Notes: a model not told the origin generated them from the letters alone. A stretch of DNA of 64,000 bases from Symbiodinium natans (GCA_905221605.1 CAJNDS010001913.1:647064-711063), one strand, 5' to 3'. Counted from the first letter of the stretch, positions 1 through 9,214 are shown. Translations and numbers: made by a program.

Positions 1-780
1 TTTAGGGTTTAGGGTTAGGGTCTAGGGTTTAGGGTCTAGGGTTTAGGGCGAAAAAGAAAATCAGTTCCATTAACCCTATACTCAAACAGAGTAGTGGCCG
101 GGGTGGGTTGACGAGCAACGAGAGCGCGCGGCCCGGCACACCCGAGCGCGCGCCGTCCCCTGACACGCCCTAAACCCTAAACCCTAAACCCTAAACCCTA
201 AACCCTAAACCCTAATTAAGCCCTAAACCCGAAACCCTACACCCTAAACCCTAAACCCTTAACCCTTAACCCTAAACCCCAAGCCCGCCCTGCAACGCCA
301 AGTGTGATGCACCTGCACGGCTCCTGCGACATCACGGGCGGGGGAGTCTCGCAGGAGGCTGGTGCCCATCCAAAACTACGCACCCTAAACCCTAAACCCT
401 AAACCCTAAGGAGGCTGGTGCCCATCCAAAACTACGCACCCTAAACCCTAAACCCTAAACCCTAAACCCTAAACCCTAAACCCTAAACCCTAAACCCTAA
501 ACCCTAAACCCTAAACCCGAAACCCTAAACCCTAAACCCTAAACCCTAAACCCTAAACCCTAAACCCTAAACCCTAAACCCTAAACCCTAAACCCTAAAC
601 CCAACAAACTTCGGTGCGTAGGTAGCCTTAAGCCAACTTCTTAGGCCTGAGGGATCTCAGCGAGTAAGCGTCTGTCGCAAGCCTTGAACCTAACGTGCAC
701 TTCTAACTTATCACCCAAATGAACCCTAAACCCTAAACCCTAAAGCCCCTTAAGTCCCTACACCCTACACCCTAGATTAT
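1..780. repeat. Interstitial telomere-type heptamer tracts, both orientations
   Basis: TTTAGGG units run at 1-50 and CCCTAAA units at 171-260, 383-408, 437-601 and 722-745, with occasional single-base and length variants. A true left chromosome end should start C-rich on the + strand; this one starts G-rich and then flips, so it is interstitial or rearranged. Islands at 91-173 and 285-382 are open in one + frame and could be exon pieces. A 30-bp segment at 353-382 recurs at 409-438 across a short CCCTAAA run. Nothing is recognisable in 602-720. Confidence 0.9.
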
Positions 781-1081
781 AGAGTTCTTAAGGGAGGGGG
801 GTTCAAGGAGGCCGTAAATACTCCACAAAATAGTACAATCCTTATTCTAGGAACCCCTGAAGAGGTTTAGGGTTTTGGGTTTTGGGTTTAGGGTTTTCTG
901 CCACCCTTCACCTTGCGGCTTGAATCCAACAGAGTCCATGTGCATATGTTTATTGGAGTCAAATGGTTCCTTAATTCTCTGAGTTTCTCTGTAGAGCACT
1001 ACAGAACACGTAAGTGAACTGAAATTCCCACGCACTGTTGCGCCATTCTTCGTCGAGTCTTGTCGTTGCGGAGACGCCAAC

Positions 1082-3139
1082 ATGTGGCCGTTGACCATCC
1101 ACAGCGTTGCCGGCTCCACGTTTGAGCTTCATGTGGACGATGCTGAAACGGGGCTGGATGTGCGGAGACGCATCGCAGGAAGTGTTGGCCTTTCCGCAGG
1201 GTCAATCGTGCTAACTTCAGGTGAGCGCCTCCTCGATCTGAACCAGCCGCTGCTGCAACAAACTCAAAACCAAGAGCTCACATATGTGGTGCGGAAACGT
1301 GGCGCAGGCTGCGCGGCACGCAGTATGAAGCGAGCATTAGAGAAGACAGGATTGGATCAAGACACGGACGCCATGGATGTCGTTGTTGCCTTGACCTTCG
1401 GCTGGGAATTCAACCAGAGCTTGGCAGGGGTGCAGCTTCCCAGCGGCCTACAGACCTTGACCTTCGGCTATGGTTTCAACCAGAGCTTGGAAGGGGTGCA
1501 GCTTCCCAGCGGCATGCAGACCTTGTCCTTCGGCGACAGCTTCAACCAGAGCTTGGAAGACGTGCAGCTTCCAAGCAGCCTGCAGGCCTTGACCTTCGGC
1601 AGTAAATTCAACCAGAGCTTGGAAGGGGTGTTGCTGCCCAGCGGTCTGCAGACTTTGACTTTCGGCCATGATTTCAACCAGAGCTTGGCAGGGGTGGAGC
1701 TTCCCAGCGACCTACAGACCTTGACCTTCGGCCATGATTTCAACCAGAGCTTGGCAGGGGTGCAGCTTCCTAGCGGCCTGCAGACCTTGACCTTCGGCTA
1801 TCGATACATCCAGAGCTTTGACGGAGTACAGCTTCCCAGCGGCCTACAGACCTTGATTTTCGGCCATCAATTCAACCAGAGCCTGGAAGGGGTGCAGCTT
1901 GCCAGCGCCCTGCAAACCTTGACCTTCGGCCACTCTTTCAACCAGAGCTTGGCAGGGGTGCAGCTTCCCAGCGACCTGCAGACCTTGACCTTCGGCTCCA
2001 GCTTTGACCAGAGCTTGGAAGGGGTGCGGCTTCCCGGCAGCCTGCTGACCTTGACCTTCGGCAATTCTTTCAACCAGAGCTTGGAAGAGGTGCAGCTTCC
2101 CAGCGGCCTACAGACATTGACCTTCGGCTATGATTTCGACCAGAGCTTTGACGGGGTGCAGCTTCCCAGCGCCCTACAGACCTTCACCTTCGGCATGTCT
2201 TTCAACCAGAGCTTGGAAGAGTTGCAGCTTCCCAGCGGCCTGCAAGCCTTGACCCTCGGCTACGATTTCGACCAGAGCCTGGAAGGGGTGCAGCTTCCCA
2301 GCGGCCTACAGACCTTGACCTTCGGCGACAGCTTTAACCAGAGCTTGGAAGGGGTGCAGCTTCCCCACGGCCTACAGACCTTGACCTTCGGCGATGAGTT
2401 CGACCAGAGCTTGGAAGGGGTGCAGCTTCCCAGCGACCTACAGACCTTGACCTTCGGCTTTCGCTTCAACCAGAGCCTGGCAGGGGTGGAGCTTCCCAGC
2501 GGCCTGCAGACCTTGACCTTCCGCTATCGTTTCAACCAGAGCTTGGAAGGGGTGCAGCTTCCCAGCGGCCTACAGACCTTGTCCTTCGGCTATCGTTTCA
2601 ACCAGAGCCTGGCAGGGGTGGAGCTTCCCAGCGGCCTACAGACCTTGACCTTGGGCTATGGGTACATCCAGAGCTTGCAAGGGGTGCTGCTGCCCAGCGG
2701 TCTGCAGACTTTGACTGTCGGCCATGATTTCAACCAGAGCTTGGAAGGGGTACAGCTTCCAAGCGCCCTGCAGACCTTGACCTTCGGCAATTGTTTCAAC
2801 CAGAGCTTGGAAGGGGTGCAGCTTCCCAGCAGCCTGCAGACCTTGACCTTCGGCCATGATTTTAACCAGAGCTTGGAAGGGGTGGAGCTTCCTAGCGGCC
2901 TTCAGACCTTGACCTTCGGCCACAGATTCAACCAGAGCCTGGAAGGGGTGCAGTTTGCCAGCGCCCTGCAAACCTTGACCTTCGGCCACTCTTTCAACCA
3001 GAGCTTGGCAGGGGTGCAGCTTCCCAGCGACCTACAGACCTTGACCTTCGGCTCCAGCTTTGACCAGAGCTTGGAAGGGGTGCAGCTTCCAAGCTCCTTA
3101 TTGCGCTTCTCCTCGCGCATGTTTGCGGTTAAACTCTGA
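1082..3139 (+). CDS. Ubiquitin-like domain protein with 26 FNIP-like repeats
   Basis: This intact 685-residue frame starts at the first ATG after a non-coding leader. Residues 1-72 resemble a ubiquitin-like beta-grasp fold (start MWPLTIHSVAG, then a VRRRIAG helix and a LTSGERLLD turn). From about residue 100 to 672 there are 26 tandem 22-residue repeats with consensus LTFGxxFNQSLEGVQLPSGLQ-T, which matches the FNIP repeat (a leucine-rich-repeat relative known from Dictyostelium and giant viruses). The tail after the last repeat is short (about 13 residues). Such proteins are thought to be protein-binding scaffolds, some in ubiquitin ligase systems; the substrate here is unknown. No signal peptide or membrane segment is visible. 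The repeats are very similar at DNA level, and a block around repeats 8-10 (about 1,890-2,035) is almost repeated at 2,945-3,090, pointing to recent internal duplication. The long minus-strand frames opposite are shadows. It appears intronless. Confidence 0.85.
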   Translation: MWPLTIHSVAGSTFELHVDDAETGLDVRRRIAGSVGLSAGSIVLTSGERLLDLNQPLLQQTQNQELTYVVRKRGAGCAARSMKRALEKTGLDQDTDAMDVVVALTFGWEFNQSLAGVQLPSGLQTLTFGYGFNQSLEGVQLPSGMQTLSFGDSFNQSLEDVQLPSSLQALTFGSKFNQSLEGVLLPSGLQTLTFGHDFNQSLAGVELPSDLQTLTFGHDFNQSLAGVQLPSGLQTLTFGYRYIQSFDGVQLPSGLQTLIFGHQFNQSLEGVQLASALQTLTFGHSFNQSLAGVQLPSDLQTLTFGSSFDQSLEGVRLPGSLLTLTFGNSFNQSLEEVQLPSGLQTLTFGYDFDQSFDGVQLPSALQTFTFGMSFNQSLEELQLPSGLQALTLGYDFDQSLEGVQLPSGLQTLTFGDSFNQSLEGVQLPHGLQTLTFGDEFDQSLEGVQLPSDLQTLTFGFRFNQSLAGVELPSGLQTLTFRYRFNQSLEGVQLPSGLQTLSFGYRFNQSLAGVELPSGLQTLTLGYGYIQSLQGVLLPSGLQTLTVGHDFNQSLEGVQLPSALQTLTFGNCFNQSLEGVQLPSSLQTLTFGHDFNQSLEGVELPSGLQTLTFGHRFNQSLEGVQFASALQTLTFGHSFNQSLAGVQLPSDLQTLTFGSSFDQSLEGVQLPSSLLRFSSRMFAVKL

Positions 3140-4050
3140 GGTCGCAAATGGAAGTTTGTTCCGGAGGGTGCTCCAGGGCTTTTCTCTTTGGTTCCCTTTG
3201 GGGGCGTTTTCTCGCCCAAAGATGAGACTGCCCTAAACTCGAAAACCCTAAACCTTGTTTGGGTCGACTTGGCCCTTCAGGGTTAGTAACCCATAAAATC
3301 GTGTGGTCCTTAAGTACCCTTATAGGCTTTTGATTGGACCTCCAAGTAGAACCTTGGTCGTCTTTTGCATCGGCCTTAATCCATCGGAAGGTACCTAGGG
3401 AGCCTGAGGGAAGCTTAGGGAGCCTTAGGGAGCAATAGGGTTTAGGGTTTAGGGTTTAGGGTTTAGGGTTTAGGGTTTAGGGTTTAGTAAAAGGGTTTAG
3501 GGTTTAGGGTTAGCACGAGGGAACCTTGGCTTGACCCCCCCTTGAACCCCCCCCTTAAAGAACGGTTTAGGGTTTAGGGTTTAGGGTTTAGGGTTTAGGG
3601 TTTAGGGTTTAGGGTTTAGGGTTTAGGGTTTAGGGTTTAGGGTAAACACCGCCTACCCCAGAACGACGGCCTAGAGCACCCACTTGGTGGGGGTGCGCTT
3701 TTTTGGATATCCCACAGCCTGACCCTAAACCCTAAACCCGAAACCCCAAACCCTAAACCCTAAACCCTAAACCCCTAAACCCTAAACCCCTGGGCCTCGA
3801 ATGCCCTAAGTGCCAAAACACCCGACTAAACCTGGCAACGCCTGAAATACCCCAAGCAAGCCCGAAGCCTAAACCCCAACTCGAATGTGAGGATCCCAAA
3901 GTAAGATCTCAAATCAATGCCCATGCGTTTAGGCCTAAGCCGTAAACCCTACACCCTAAACCTATAAACCCTATAAACCCTATAAACCCTATAAACCCTA
4001 TAAACCCTAAACCCTAAACCCTAAACCCTAAACCCTAAACCCTAAACCCT
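3140..4050. repeat. Telomere-type mosaic downstream of the FNIP gene
   Basis: 3,140-3,235 may be the 3' untranslated region. G-strand TTTAGGG tracts lie at 3,429-3,510 and 3,566-3,642, C-strand tracts at 3,723-3,790 and 4,010-4,048, and a nonamer variant (CCCTATAAA) at 3,958-4,005. A remnant of the family B foldback element is visible at about 3,300-3,360. The island 3,645-3,715 is open in one + frame but unrecognised. Confidence 0.75.
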
Positions 4051-4052
4051 AC

Positions 4053-4124
4053 AGACGACTGCGGCAGGTCACCACCATCCCAGACCGCAGCTATACCGCC
4101 TCCTGGCAGATGTCTTACCTCGAG
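4053..4124 (+). other. Possible exon island
   Basis: Between two C-strand telomeric tracts lies a GC-richer segment open for 24 codons with varied composition (includes SYTASWQMSYLE), ending next to a GTTTC donor-like sequence. No family is recognised. An open frame this short is weak evidence. Confidence 0.25.
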
Positions 4125-4429
4125 GGTTTCATACAGGGTTTAGGGTTCAGGGTTTGGGGTTTAGGGTTCCCTAAACCCTAAACCCTAAACCCTAAACCCT
4201 AAACCCTAAACCCTAAACCCATAGGGTTTATAGGGGGGTTTTAGGGGTTTTAGGTTTTCGGGGGCTCCGGAGGGCTTTAGGGCTCTGGAGGGCTCTTGGG
4301 GGGGGGGTTGTTCAATCCGAAGCCTCCTCTACTCGCTACTCCCAAGTCCCAAATCTCGGTCGAACAGATGCCCTAAACCCGGAGGCTCAGGGTACGTAGT
4401 AAAGGGATCAGGGTTTGGGGTTTGAGGTT

Positions 4430-4565
4430 TAGGGTTGAGGGTTTAGGGTATAGGGTTTAGGGTACTTATAACCCACTTATAACCCTAGTAGAGTACTTGA
4501 GGGGCTTATATGTGGGTTATGACTACACTTCCAATGGGTTACGAAGTACACGGAACCTCCAAGCA
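4430..4565. mobile_element. Family B foldback element, truncated copy
   Basis: The stretch from about 4,463 to 4,565 matches, in reverse orientation, the element at 12,436-12,540 and half of the complete copy at 7,684-7,826, ending in the terminal GGAACCTCCAAG. Its inner side is joined to TTTAGGG repeats at GGGTACTTATAACCC, the same junction as in the 12.4-kb copy. Confidence 0.6.
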
Positions 4566-4590
4566 CACGCTGCCCCTTCTTCCTTCACAG

Positions 4591-4668
4591 TTTAGGGTTT
4601 AGGGTTTAGGGTTTAGGGTTTAGGGTTTAGGGTTTAGGGTTTAGGGTTTAGGGTTTAGGGTTTAGGGA
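4591..4668. repeat. TTTAGGG tract
   Basis: Eleven almost perfect G-strand heptamers follow a pyrimidine-rich stretch ending CACAG and precede the open island at 4,673. If the island is an exon, the tract lies at its acceptor side. Confidence 0.9.
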
Positions 4669-4672
4669 CCCT

Positions 4673-4770
4673 CAAGAAAACTCGGATGCCCATGTCTCCT
4701 CCCCCTTCCCTCGCCCTAACCCCGAAGTATGGGCTCGGCCTCGGTGGGGCGAAGACACCTTCCGGTTTCT
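4673..4770 (+). other. Possible exon island
   Basis: The segment is open for about 33 codons on the + strand (includes NSDAHVSSPFPRPNPEV and RWGEDTFRF), preceded by a TTTAGGG tract and followed directly by a TA microsatellite. The reading is complex rather than repeat-derived. No homologue is recognised. Confidence 0.3.
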
Positions 4771-4918
4771 GTGTGTATATGTATATATACATATATGTCT
4801 ATATGATATGTATATATATATATATACACGTATGTATACATATACATATATATATATATACACATATATATATATATAGGTATATACATATATTTATGTA
4901 TGTATATGTATATATGGT
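4771..4918. repeat. TA-rich microsatellite
   Basis: TATA/TATATACA units fill this stretch. The tyrosine/isoleucine-rich open frames in all directions here are by-products of the repeat. Confidence 0.9.
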
Positions 4919-5041
4919 ATAGATGCTTACGTTTTGCTATGGTATTTGCTGGGTTGTGGACCCCACATTCTAGGCCCATCTCTGCCCAGATCAAGTGGGA
5001 ACCGCTCACGGGCCCCTGGGATGGGGCGAGGAGCCAGAAGG

Positions 5042-5200
5042 ACCCCCCCCCCCCCGCCCGCCCCCCCAGGGGTTTGTGGGGTTTGGGGTTTGGGGTTTGG
5101 GGTTTAGGGTTTAGGGTTTAGGGTTTGGGGTTTGGGGTTTAGGGTTTAGGGTTTGGGGCCCAGGGTGCTTCAGGGACCAGGGATTATGTTGGGATTGGGC
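5042..5200. repeat. Homopolymer C run and telomere-variant tract flanked by a 6-bp direct repeat
   Basis: A C-run (about 5,042-5,067) is followed by GGGTTTG/GGGTTTA heptamers from 5,071 to 5,158. The tract is immediately flanked by CCCAGG at 5,065-5,070 and 5,159-5,164, like a target-site duplication. Confidence 0.7.
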
Positions 5201-5509
5201 CTTTCTTTTTTGCGGTTGAAGGCAAACGTAGTCCACTGGGGAACCTACCACCCTAAACCCTAAACCCTAAACCCTAAACCCTAAATAAACCCTAAACCCT
5301 GTGGACCTATGTTGGGGGGTTCAGGGTTTAGGGCGAATGAGGGTCGGCTCGTAAGTTTAAGGGGTGTGTGTTTGATTTTCTTGAGGCTAAGGCGCTCAGA
5401 ATCTCAGCCCGTTTCCGCCCGAAAACCTGAACCCCCCAACATAGGTCTATAGGGTTTAGGGTTTGGGGTTTGGGATGTGGGGATCAGGGTTTAGGCGTTA
5501 GGGAACAAA
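5201..5509. repeat. Short telomere-type tracts without recognisable gene
   Basis: C-strand repeats occur at 5,251-5,299 and G-strand variants at 5,445-5,500. The phrase GACCTATGTTGGGGGGTTCAG at about 5,300-5,330 reappears inverted at 5,428-5,450, making an imperfect inverted repeat about 150 bp long around unrecognised sequence. Confidence 0.55.
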
Positions 5510-5599
5510 GACGCTCCCAAACAGGAGGCAGACATGAAGGTCATCTTCGGCGACCTCGACAAGACCTACAAAATCGAGCCGCCCTCAGGGGGGCCCTAG
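5510..5599 (+). other. Possible exon island
   Basis: An open + frame with mixed composition (KQEADMKVIFGDLDKTYKIE, then stop at 5,597-5,599) lies between telomeric tracts. The charge pattern is protein-like, but no family is recognised. Confidence 0.3.
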
Positions 5600-5643
5600 G
5601 AGAAGCATTGAATTTGAAGTCCTATACCACGGTTTAGGGTTTA

Positions 5644-5765
5644 GACAAGGAGGCCCCCCCCCCCCCACCCCTTCTAGTTCTAAGTGAACTTAGAAGGAGC
5701 CGACATTGGGTTCTGCGGATCCTAACTTAGGTGATAAGTCCCTTAGCTGTGGCTATTATAGTAGC
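5644..5765. mobile_element. Family D element, partial copy
   Basis: It starts GACAAGGAGGCC and contains TTAGAAGGA, a central GGATCC and AAGTCCCTTA in the same order as the better copy at 13,755-13,912. The distal inverted end is not recognisable. Confidence 0.4.
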
Positions 5766-5790
5766 CCTAGATCTGAGGCAGGTTCTTGAT

Positions 5791-5882
5791 AGCCCAGTAA
5801 TACCCTTTTTCCCCTGTTTTGGTTCAAGGTTCCCGTGTAAAGTAGGCAACGGACGAAAGGGTGCCCTTATCATATCTGGGCT
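5791..5882. mobile_element. Family C foldback element
   Basis: Ends are inverted (AGCCCAG at 5,791 and CTGGGCT at 5,876), with an inner ACCCTTTTT paired against AAAGGGTGCCC. Related copies are at 19,906-20,008 and 22,989-23,111, with weaker traces at 26,790-26,930, 30,100-30,230 and 40,165-40,245. It has no coding capacity, so it is a non-autonomous MITE-like element. Confidence 0.55.
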
Positions 5883-5930
5883 GCCGGAGTTTCATGGTCC
5901 CTGGGTTTATTGTCCCTTACCTTCTTTTGT

Positions 5931-6169
5931 AAACCCTAAACCCTAAACCCTAAACCCTAAACCCTAAACCCTAAACCCTAAACCCTAAACCCCAAAGGGT
6001 TCTGCAGTATGGGCCCTTGGGCTTGATGGGGCAGAAGGGGTATAGAAGGGTTCCCCAATCATGTAAGGGGCCCATTTGAAGGCAACCACCAGGTTTAGGG
6101 TTTAGGGTTTAGGGTTTAGGGTTTAGGGTTTAGGGTTTAGGGTTTAGGGTTTAGGGTTTAGGGACCAGG
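5931..6169. repeat. CCCTAAA tract and TTTAGGG tract in opposite orientation
   Basis: C-strand heptamers run 5,931-5,992 and G-strand heptamers 6,094-6,163. The second tract is immediately flanked by ACCAGG at 6,088-6,093 and 6,164-6,169, a 6-bp duplication like a target-site duplication. The 100 bp between holds unrecognised unique sequence. Confidence 0.8.
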
Positions 6170-6219
6170 GATAAAGCCTTACAAGGGCACAAGAAGCAGG
6201 TCGAGAATGGGGCCCCTTG

Positions 6220-6937
6220 AATTGTTGGAAAACCCTAGGCCCTGAACCCTCAACCTTAAAACCCTGAACCCCAAACCCCAAACCCTAAACCCTAAACCCC
6301 AAACCCTAAACCCTAAACCCCAAACCCTAAACCCTAAACCCTTGCATGAAGGGTAGGGTTGGAGTTTGGAGTCATGAGGGAGTCGGCTCCTCTTCGGCGG
6401 GTCCATTGCGCTTGGCCACAATGACCATGGTCTAAGGCTAGATGCCAGCCGAACAGCCTGAAACCCTAAACACCTTAGGGTTTAGGGTTTAGGGTTTAGG
6501 GTGTAGGGTTTAGGGTTTAGGGTTTAGGGTTCATGTCTTCCTGGCCTGCCCAAGAGCCTCAAACCCTAAGCACCTGAACAAAAAACCCTTTAAAACCCTA
6601 CTAGGTAGGGTTTTGGGATTTCTTACATTTCCCCTTTTTGAGTTGAAGAGGAGCATCTTTAGGAGTTTGTTTTTCAGAGGGTTGTAAGGGCCATGCTAGC
6701 CTATGAGCCCTACAATTAAACCCTGCAAATCCTATAAACCCTTTCAACCCGGAAAGGCCCAAACCCTAAACCCCACAAACCCTAAACCCCTATAAACCCC
6801 TATAAACCCCGATAAGCCCCTATAAACCCCCATAAACCCCTATAAACCCCGATAAACCCCTATAAACCCCGACAAACCCCAAACCCTAAACCCTAAACCC
6901 CAAAAGCCCCAAAAGCCCCAAAAGCCCCAAAAGCCCC
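6220..6937. repeat. Degenerate heptamer DNA
   Basis: It holds CCCTAAACCCCAAA variants (6,235-6,345), G-strand tract (6,475-6,530), a CCCCTATAAA/CCCCGATAAA array (6,775-6,880) and an AAAAGCCCC array (6,895-6,935). The frame at 6,179-6,421 on the minus strand is a product of the repeat. No gene is supported. Confidence 0.75.
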
Positions 6938-7036
6938 CAGGAGAAGCCGGGGAAGCCACACATCAGATGGACGGGCACTGCGCTCGTCATAGACAAAGCC
7001 CCCGTCGGGCGCTTGGAGAGTCGATGGTTGGAATGT
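6938..7036 (+). other. Possible exon island
   Basis: A 33-codon open + frame of globular character (includes HIRWTGTALVIDKAPVGRLE) starts at a CAG and ends where TTTAGGG-like sequence begins. It is one of the more convincing islands, yet no homologue is recognised. Confidence 0.35.
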
Positions 7037-7683
7037 TTAGGGTTCAGAGTTTTGGGTTTTGGGTTGAGGGTTTTGGGTTGAGGGTTGAGGGTTGAGGGTC
7101 TAGGGTCTAGGGTCTGGGGTAGCTAAGGTTGGAACCATGGGCCCCTACGGTGGTCCCTTACCCTTGTGCATGGGGATCCGAAGCATGGGCCCGTATTATA
7201 TCTAAATCAGTGTTCGGGATCCTTTTTACTTTTTGGGTCATGGGCCCATGGGCTTTCTTATATATAAACAAGAAGGATCCTTTTTTCTTCCTAGGGGAAC
7301 AGGGATTAAGATACCTGTAGAGTATACAAGGGTTATATAACCGGGGATCCAAATGAATGGCCCATACTTCGGAGCCCCCAGAGAGAGAGTGGTTGCATTT
7401 GGGCGGGGGGAGTCTGTTGAGGGCTTAGGGAAGTTCAGGGTTTCGGGTTCAGGGCTGAGGGAAGTTTAGGGTTTAGGGTCCAGGGTGAGAGTGGTTGTTT
7501 TGTGGGGGAGAGATCCCAGTATGACTTGGTTCGAGTCCATGGTGGGAGTGGTTGCAGTTGGGGGGAGAGATCCAAATGCGTATCTTGACCCTAAACCCTT
7601 AACCCATGATCCGTTTGAGACGCAGAGCGTGCTTCTAAAGCCCAACGATCCCAAATTTGTTAGTCTGTTTTGGGCTGTGGGTG
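7037..7683. repeat. GGATCC/CATGGGCCC repeat cluster and degenerate heptamers
   Basis: 7,040-7,120 is degenerate GGGTTTTGGG/GGGTCTA. From 7,130 to 7,370, four CATGGGCCC motifs and four GGATCC motifs alternate, including the perfect palindrome CATGGGCCCATG. The part at 7,204-7,310 has a copy at 10,659-10,707 lacking 58 bp. The open frames at 7,129-7,320 and 7,485-7,898 are unrecognised and partly run over repeats, so they are not called as genes. Confidence 0.55.
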
Positions 7684-7826
7684 TACTTGGAGGTTCAGGT
7701 TACTTCGTAACCCATTATAAGTATAGTTATAACCCACATAAGCTCCTGAAGTGCCCGAATAGGGTTATACTTGGGGTTATAAGTACAGTTATAATTGGGT
7801 TACGAAGTACCATGAACCTCCAAGTA
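7684..7826. mobile_element. Family B foldback element, complete copy
   Basis: The 143-bp element has perfect 14-bp terminal inverted repeats (TACTTGGAGGTTCA and TGAACCTCCAAGTA), continuing imperfectly inward (GGTTACTTCGTAACCCA against TGGGTTACGAAGTACC). There is no coding capacity and no clear target-site duplication. Other copies are at 26,335-26,478 (complete), 12,436-12,540 and 4,463-4,565 (truncated). Confidence 0.7.
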
Positions 7827-7993
7827 GAGTTTCTTGGGTCTGCCCGTGGAATTTCAGGGCCAATTATTTGGATCAGTAATAAAGAGTGGCCATGGTAGCA
7901 ACGAGACGTCTGGCAGAGTTGTCATACATAGACAATATGCAGAGAAGTACTGTGATACTGATACTAGCGTGCTCAGAGGTAGCTCGGATGTAC

Positions 7994-8106
7994 CCCAGAG
8001 GGTCCATGTGTAGTACTATTATGGAATTAGGTACCCAAAAACCATACTAAATAGGGTTTGGGGGGGTACCTAATTCCATAACAGTACTACACATGGACCC
8101 TCTGGG
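7994..8106. mobile_element. Family A foldback element, complete copy
   Basis: Arms of about 42 bp (starting CCCAGAGGGTCCATG, inner end GGAATTAGGTACC) are inverted around a loop of about 28 bp containing ACCATACTAAATAGGG. Arm mismatch is minimal (ACTATTATGG against ACTGTTATGG). A second copy, with the loop inverted, is at 10,734-10,839, and a degenerate compound copy is at 22,750-22,925. The element is non-coding. Confidence 0.8.
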
Positions 8107-8268
8107 CACTGTTTTCAAGGCTACAGCAGCATCGTTCTTGGCACTGGTCTCCGGTACCTTAAACAGCTCAAATTCGGCCTTATAAACGAAGAGTTGTATG
8201 AAAACAACATAGGGTTCCTGTTGAACCTAAACCCTGAACCCTAAAGCCCTAAACCGCAAAACGCAGTT

Positions 8269-8382
8269 ACCCAGACATGGTGGCTAAGACGGCCTCTCCA
8301 CAAGCCAAAGAGCTACTTTGCGTCCCTTAGCCTTTTCCTAGACGACCGCAAGATAAGAAGCAAATACGCATTCGAAGTCTAA
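8269..8382 (+). other. Possible terminal exon
   Basis: After a pyrimidine-rich TTACCCAG, a + frame runs about 36 codons (includes KSYFASLSLFLDDRKIRSKY) to a TAA formed at the edge of C-strand heptamers. Composition is protein-like and long for an island. No family is recognised. Confidence 0.4.
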
Positions 8383-8876
8383 ACCCCGAACCTGAAACGA
8401 CAAGCCCTAAACCCCTAAACGCCTAAGAGCCCTAAAGCCCTAAAGCCCTAAACCCCAAACACCTTACAACCCTAAACTCTAAAGCACCCTAAACCCTAAA
8501 AACCCTGACCCTAAACCCCCAAGCCCTAGGAACCCTAAACCCCAAAGCCCGATCGCCCAAATCCTGACAGCCCTGGTAACCCACCCAACAGCCGCCCGAT
8601 AAGCCGATAAGCCCTGCAGCTTGCAATGTTCCCCCCTATACTAGCAGCCCTTAATAGGGATTATAGTACCCCTCTTATCATCCCTATTGAGGACTGTTAG
8701 TATAAGCGGGAACATCCCAAGCTACAGCCCCTTAAAGCCCTGTAACAGCTTGAGCCGCTTCAAGCCCTAAGCCTTGAACCCTAAAATCCTAAACCCCGAA
8801 GAACCTGCAAGGTTTATCAGGCTTAAATCGCCCTGAAACCTCCAAAAGCCCAAGAAAGTAGGCCAGAAGGCCTCTG
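8383..8876. repeat. Degenerate CCCTAAA DNA with a family E foldback element
   Basis: 8,383-8,580 and 8,740-8,876 are decayed C-strand heptamers. The family E element at 8,619-8,723 has inverted ends (AGCTTG..ATGTTCCC and GGGAACAT..CAAGCT) and inner inverted AATAGGGAT/ATCCCTATT. A related copy is at 40,348-40,425. Confidence 0.65.
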
Positions 8877-9020
8877 CACCCTAAACCCTAAACCCTAAAC
8901 CCTAAACCCTAAACCCCAAGCCCCAAACCCTAAACCCTAAACCCTAAACCCTAAACCCTAAACCCTAAACCCTAAACCCTAAACCCTAAACCCTAAACCC
9001 TAAACCCTAAACCCTAAACC
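8877..9020. repeat. CCCTAAA tract
   Basis: About twenty C-strand heptamers with a few CCCCAAA variants. Confidence 0.95.
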
Positions 9021-9026
9021 CCAACT

Positions 9027-9132
9027 CAGAAGACAAGCTCTGCCAAGGATCCCTTGGAGGTCACCGCCAAGGCCACGAAGACCACCACCAACTTGATCTT
9101 CTGGGCACCCAAGGGCCACTGCACCTTGGGCC
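9027..9132 (+). other. Possible exon island interrupted by a telomeric tract
   Basis: The + frame reads about 35 codons (includes DPLEVTAKATKTTTNLIFWA) and ends in the 14-bp sequence GGCCACTGCACCTT that is repeated after the following TTTAGGG tract. No family is recognised. Confidence 0.3.
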
Positions 9133-9214
9133 TTAGGGGTTTAGGGTTTAGGGTTTAGGGTTTAGGGTTCAGGGTTTAGGGTTTAGGGTTTAAGGTGTAA
9201 GGCCACTGCACCTT
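9114..9214. repeat. TTTAGGG tract flanked by a 14-bp direct repeat
   Basis: GGCCACTGCACCTT occurs at 9,114-9,127 and 9,201-9,214. Between them, after GGGCCTTAGG, runs the G-strand tract 9,134-9,195. The arrangement is that of an insertion with target-site duplication. Confidence 0.8.

Noticed and set aside
1-60. True chromosome end at the left edge
   Set aside because: A left telomere should be C-rich on the + strand; the window starts TTTAGGG and orientation flips repeatedly for 33 kb.
1046-1066. Relict spliced leader before the FNIP gene (GCCATTCTTCGTCGAG)
   Set aside because: Only about 11 of 16 bases match, which is not convincing in a single site.
1448-3219. Minus-strand frames opposite the FNIP gene
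   Set aside because: They are repetitive mirror products of the 66-bp repeat and lack independent features.
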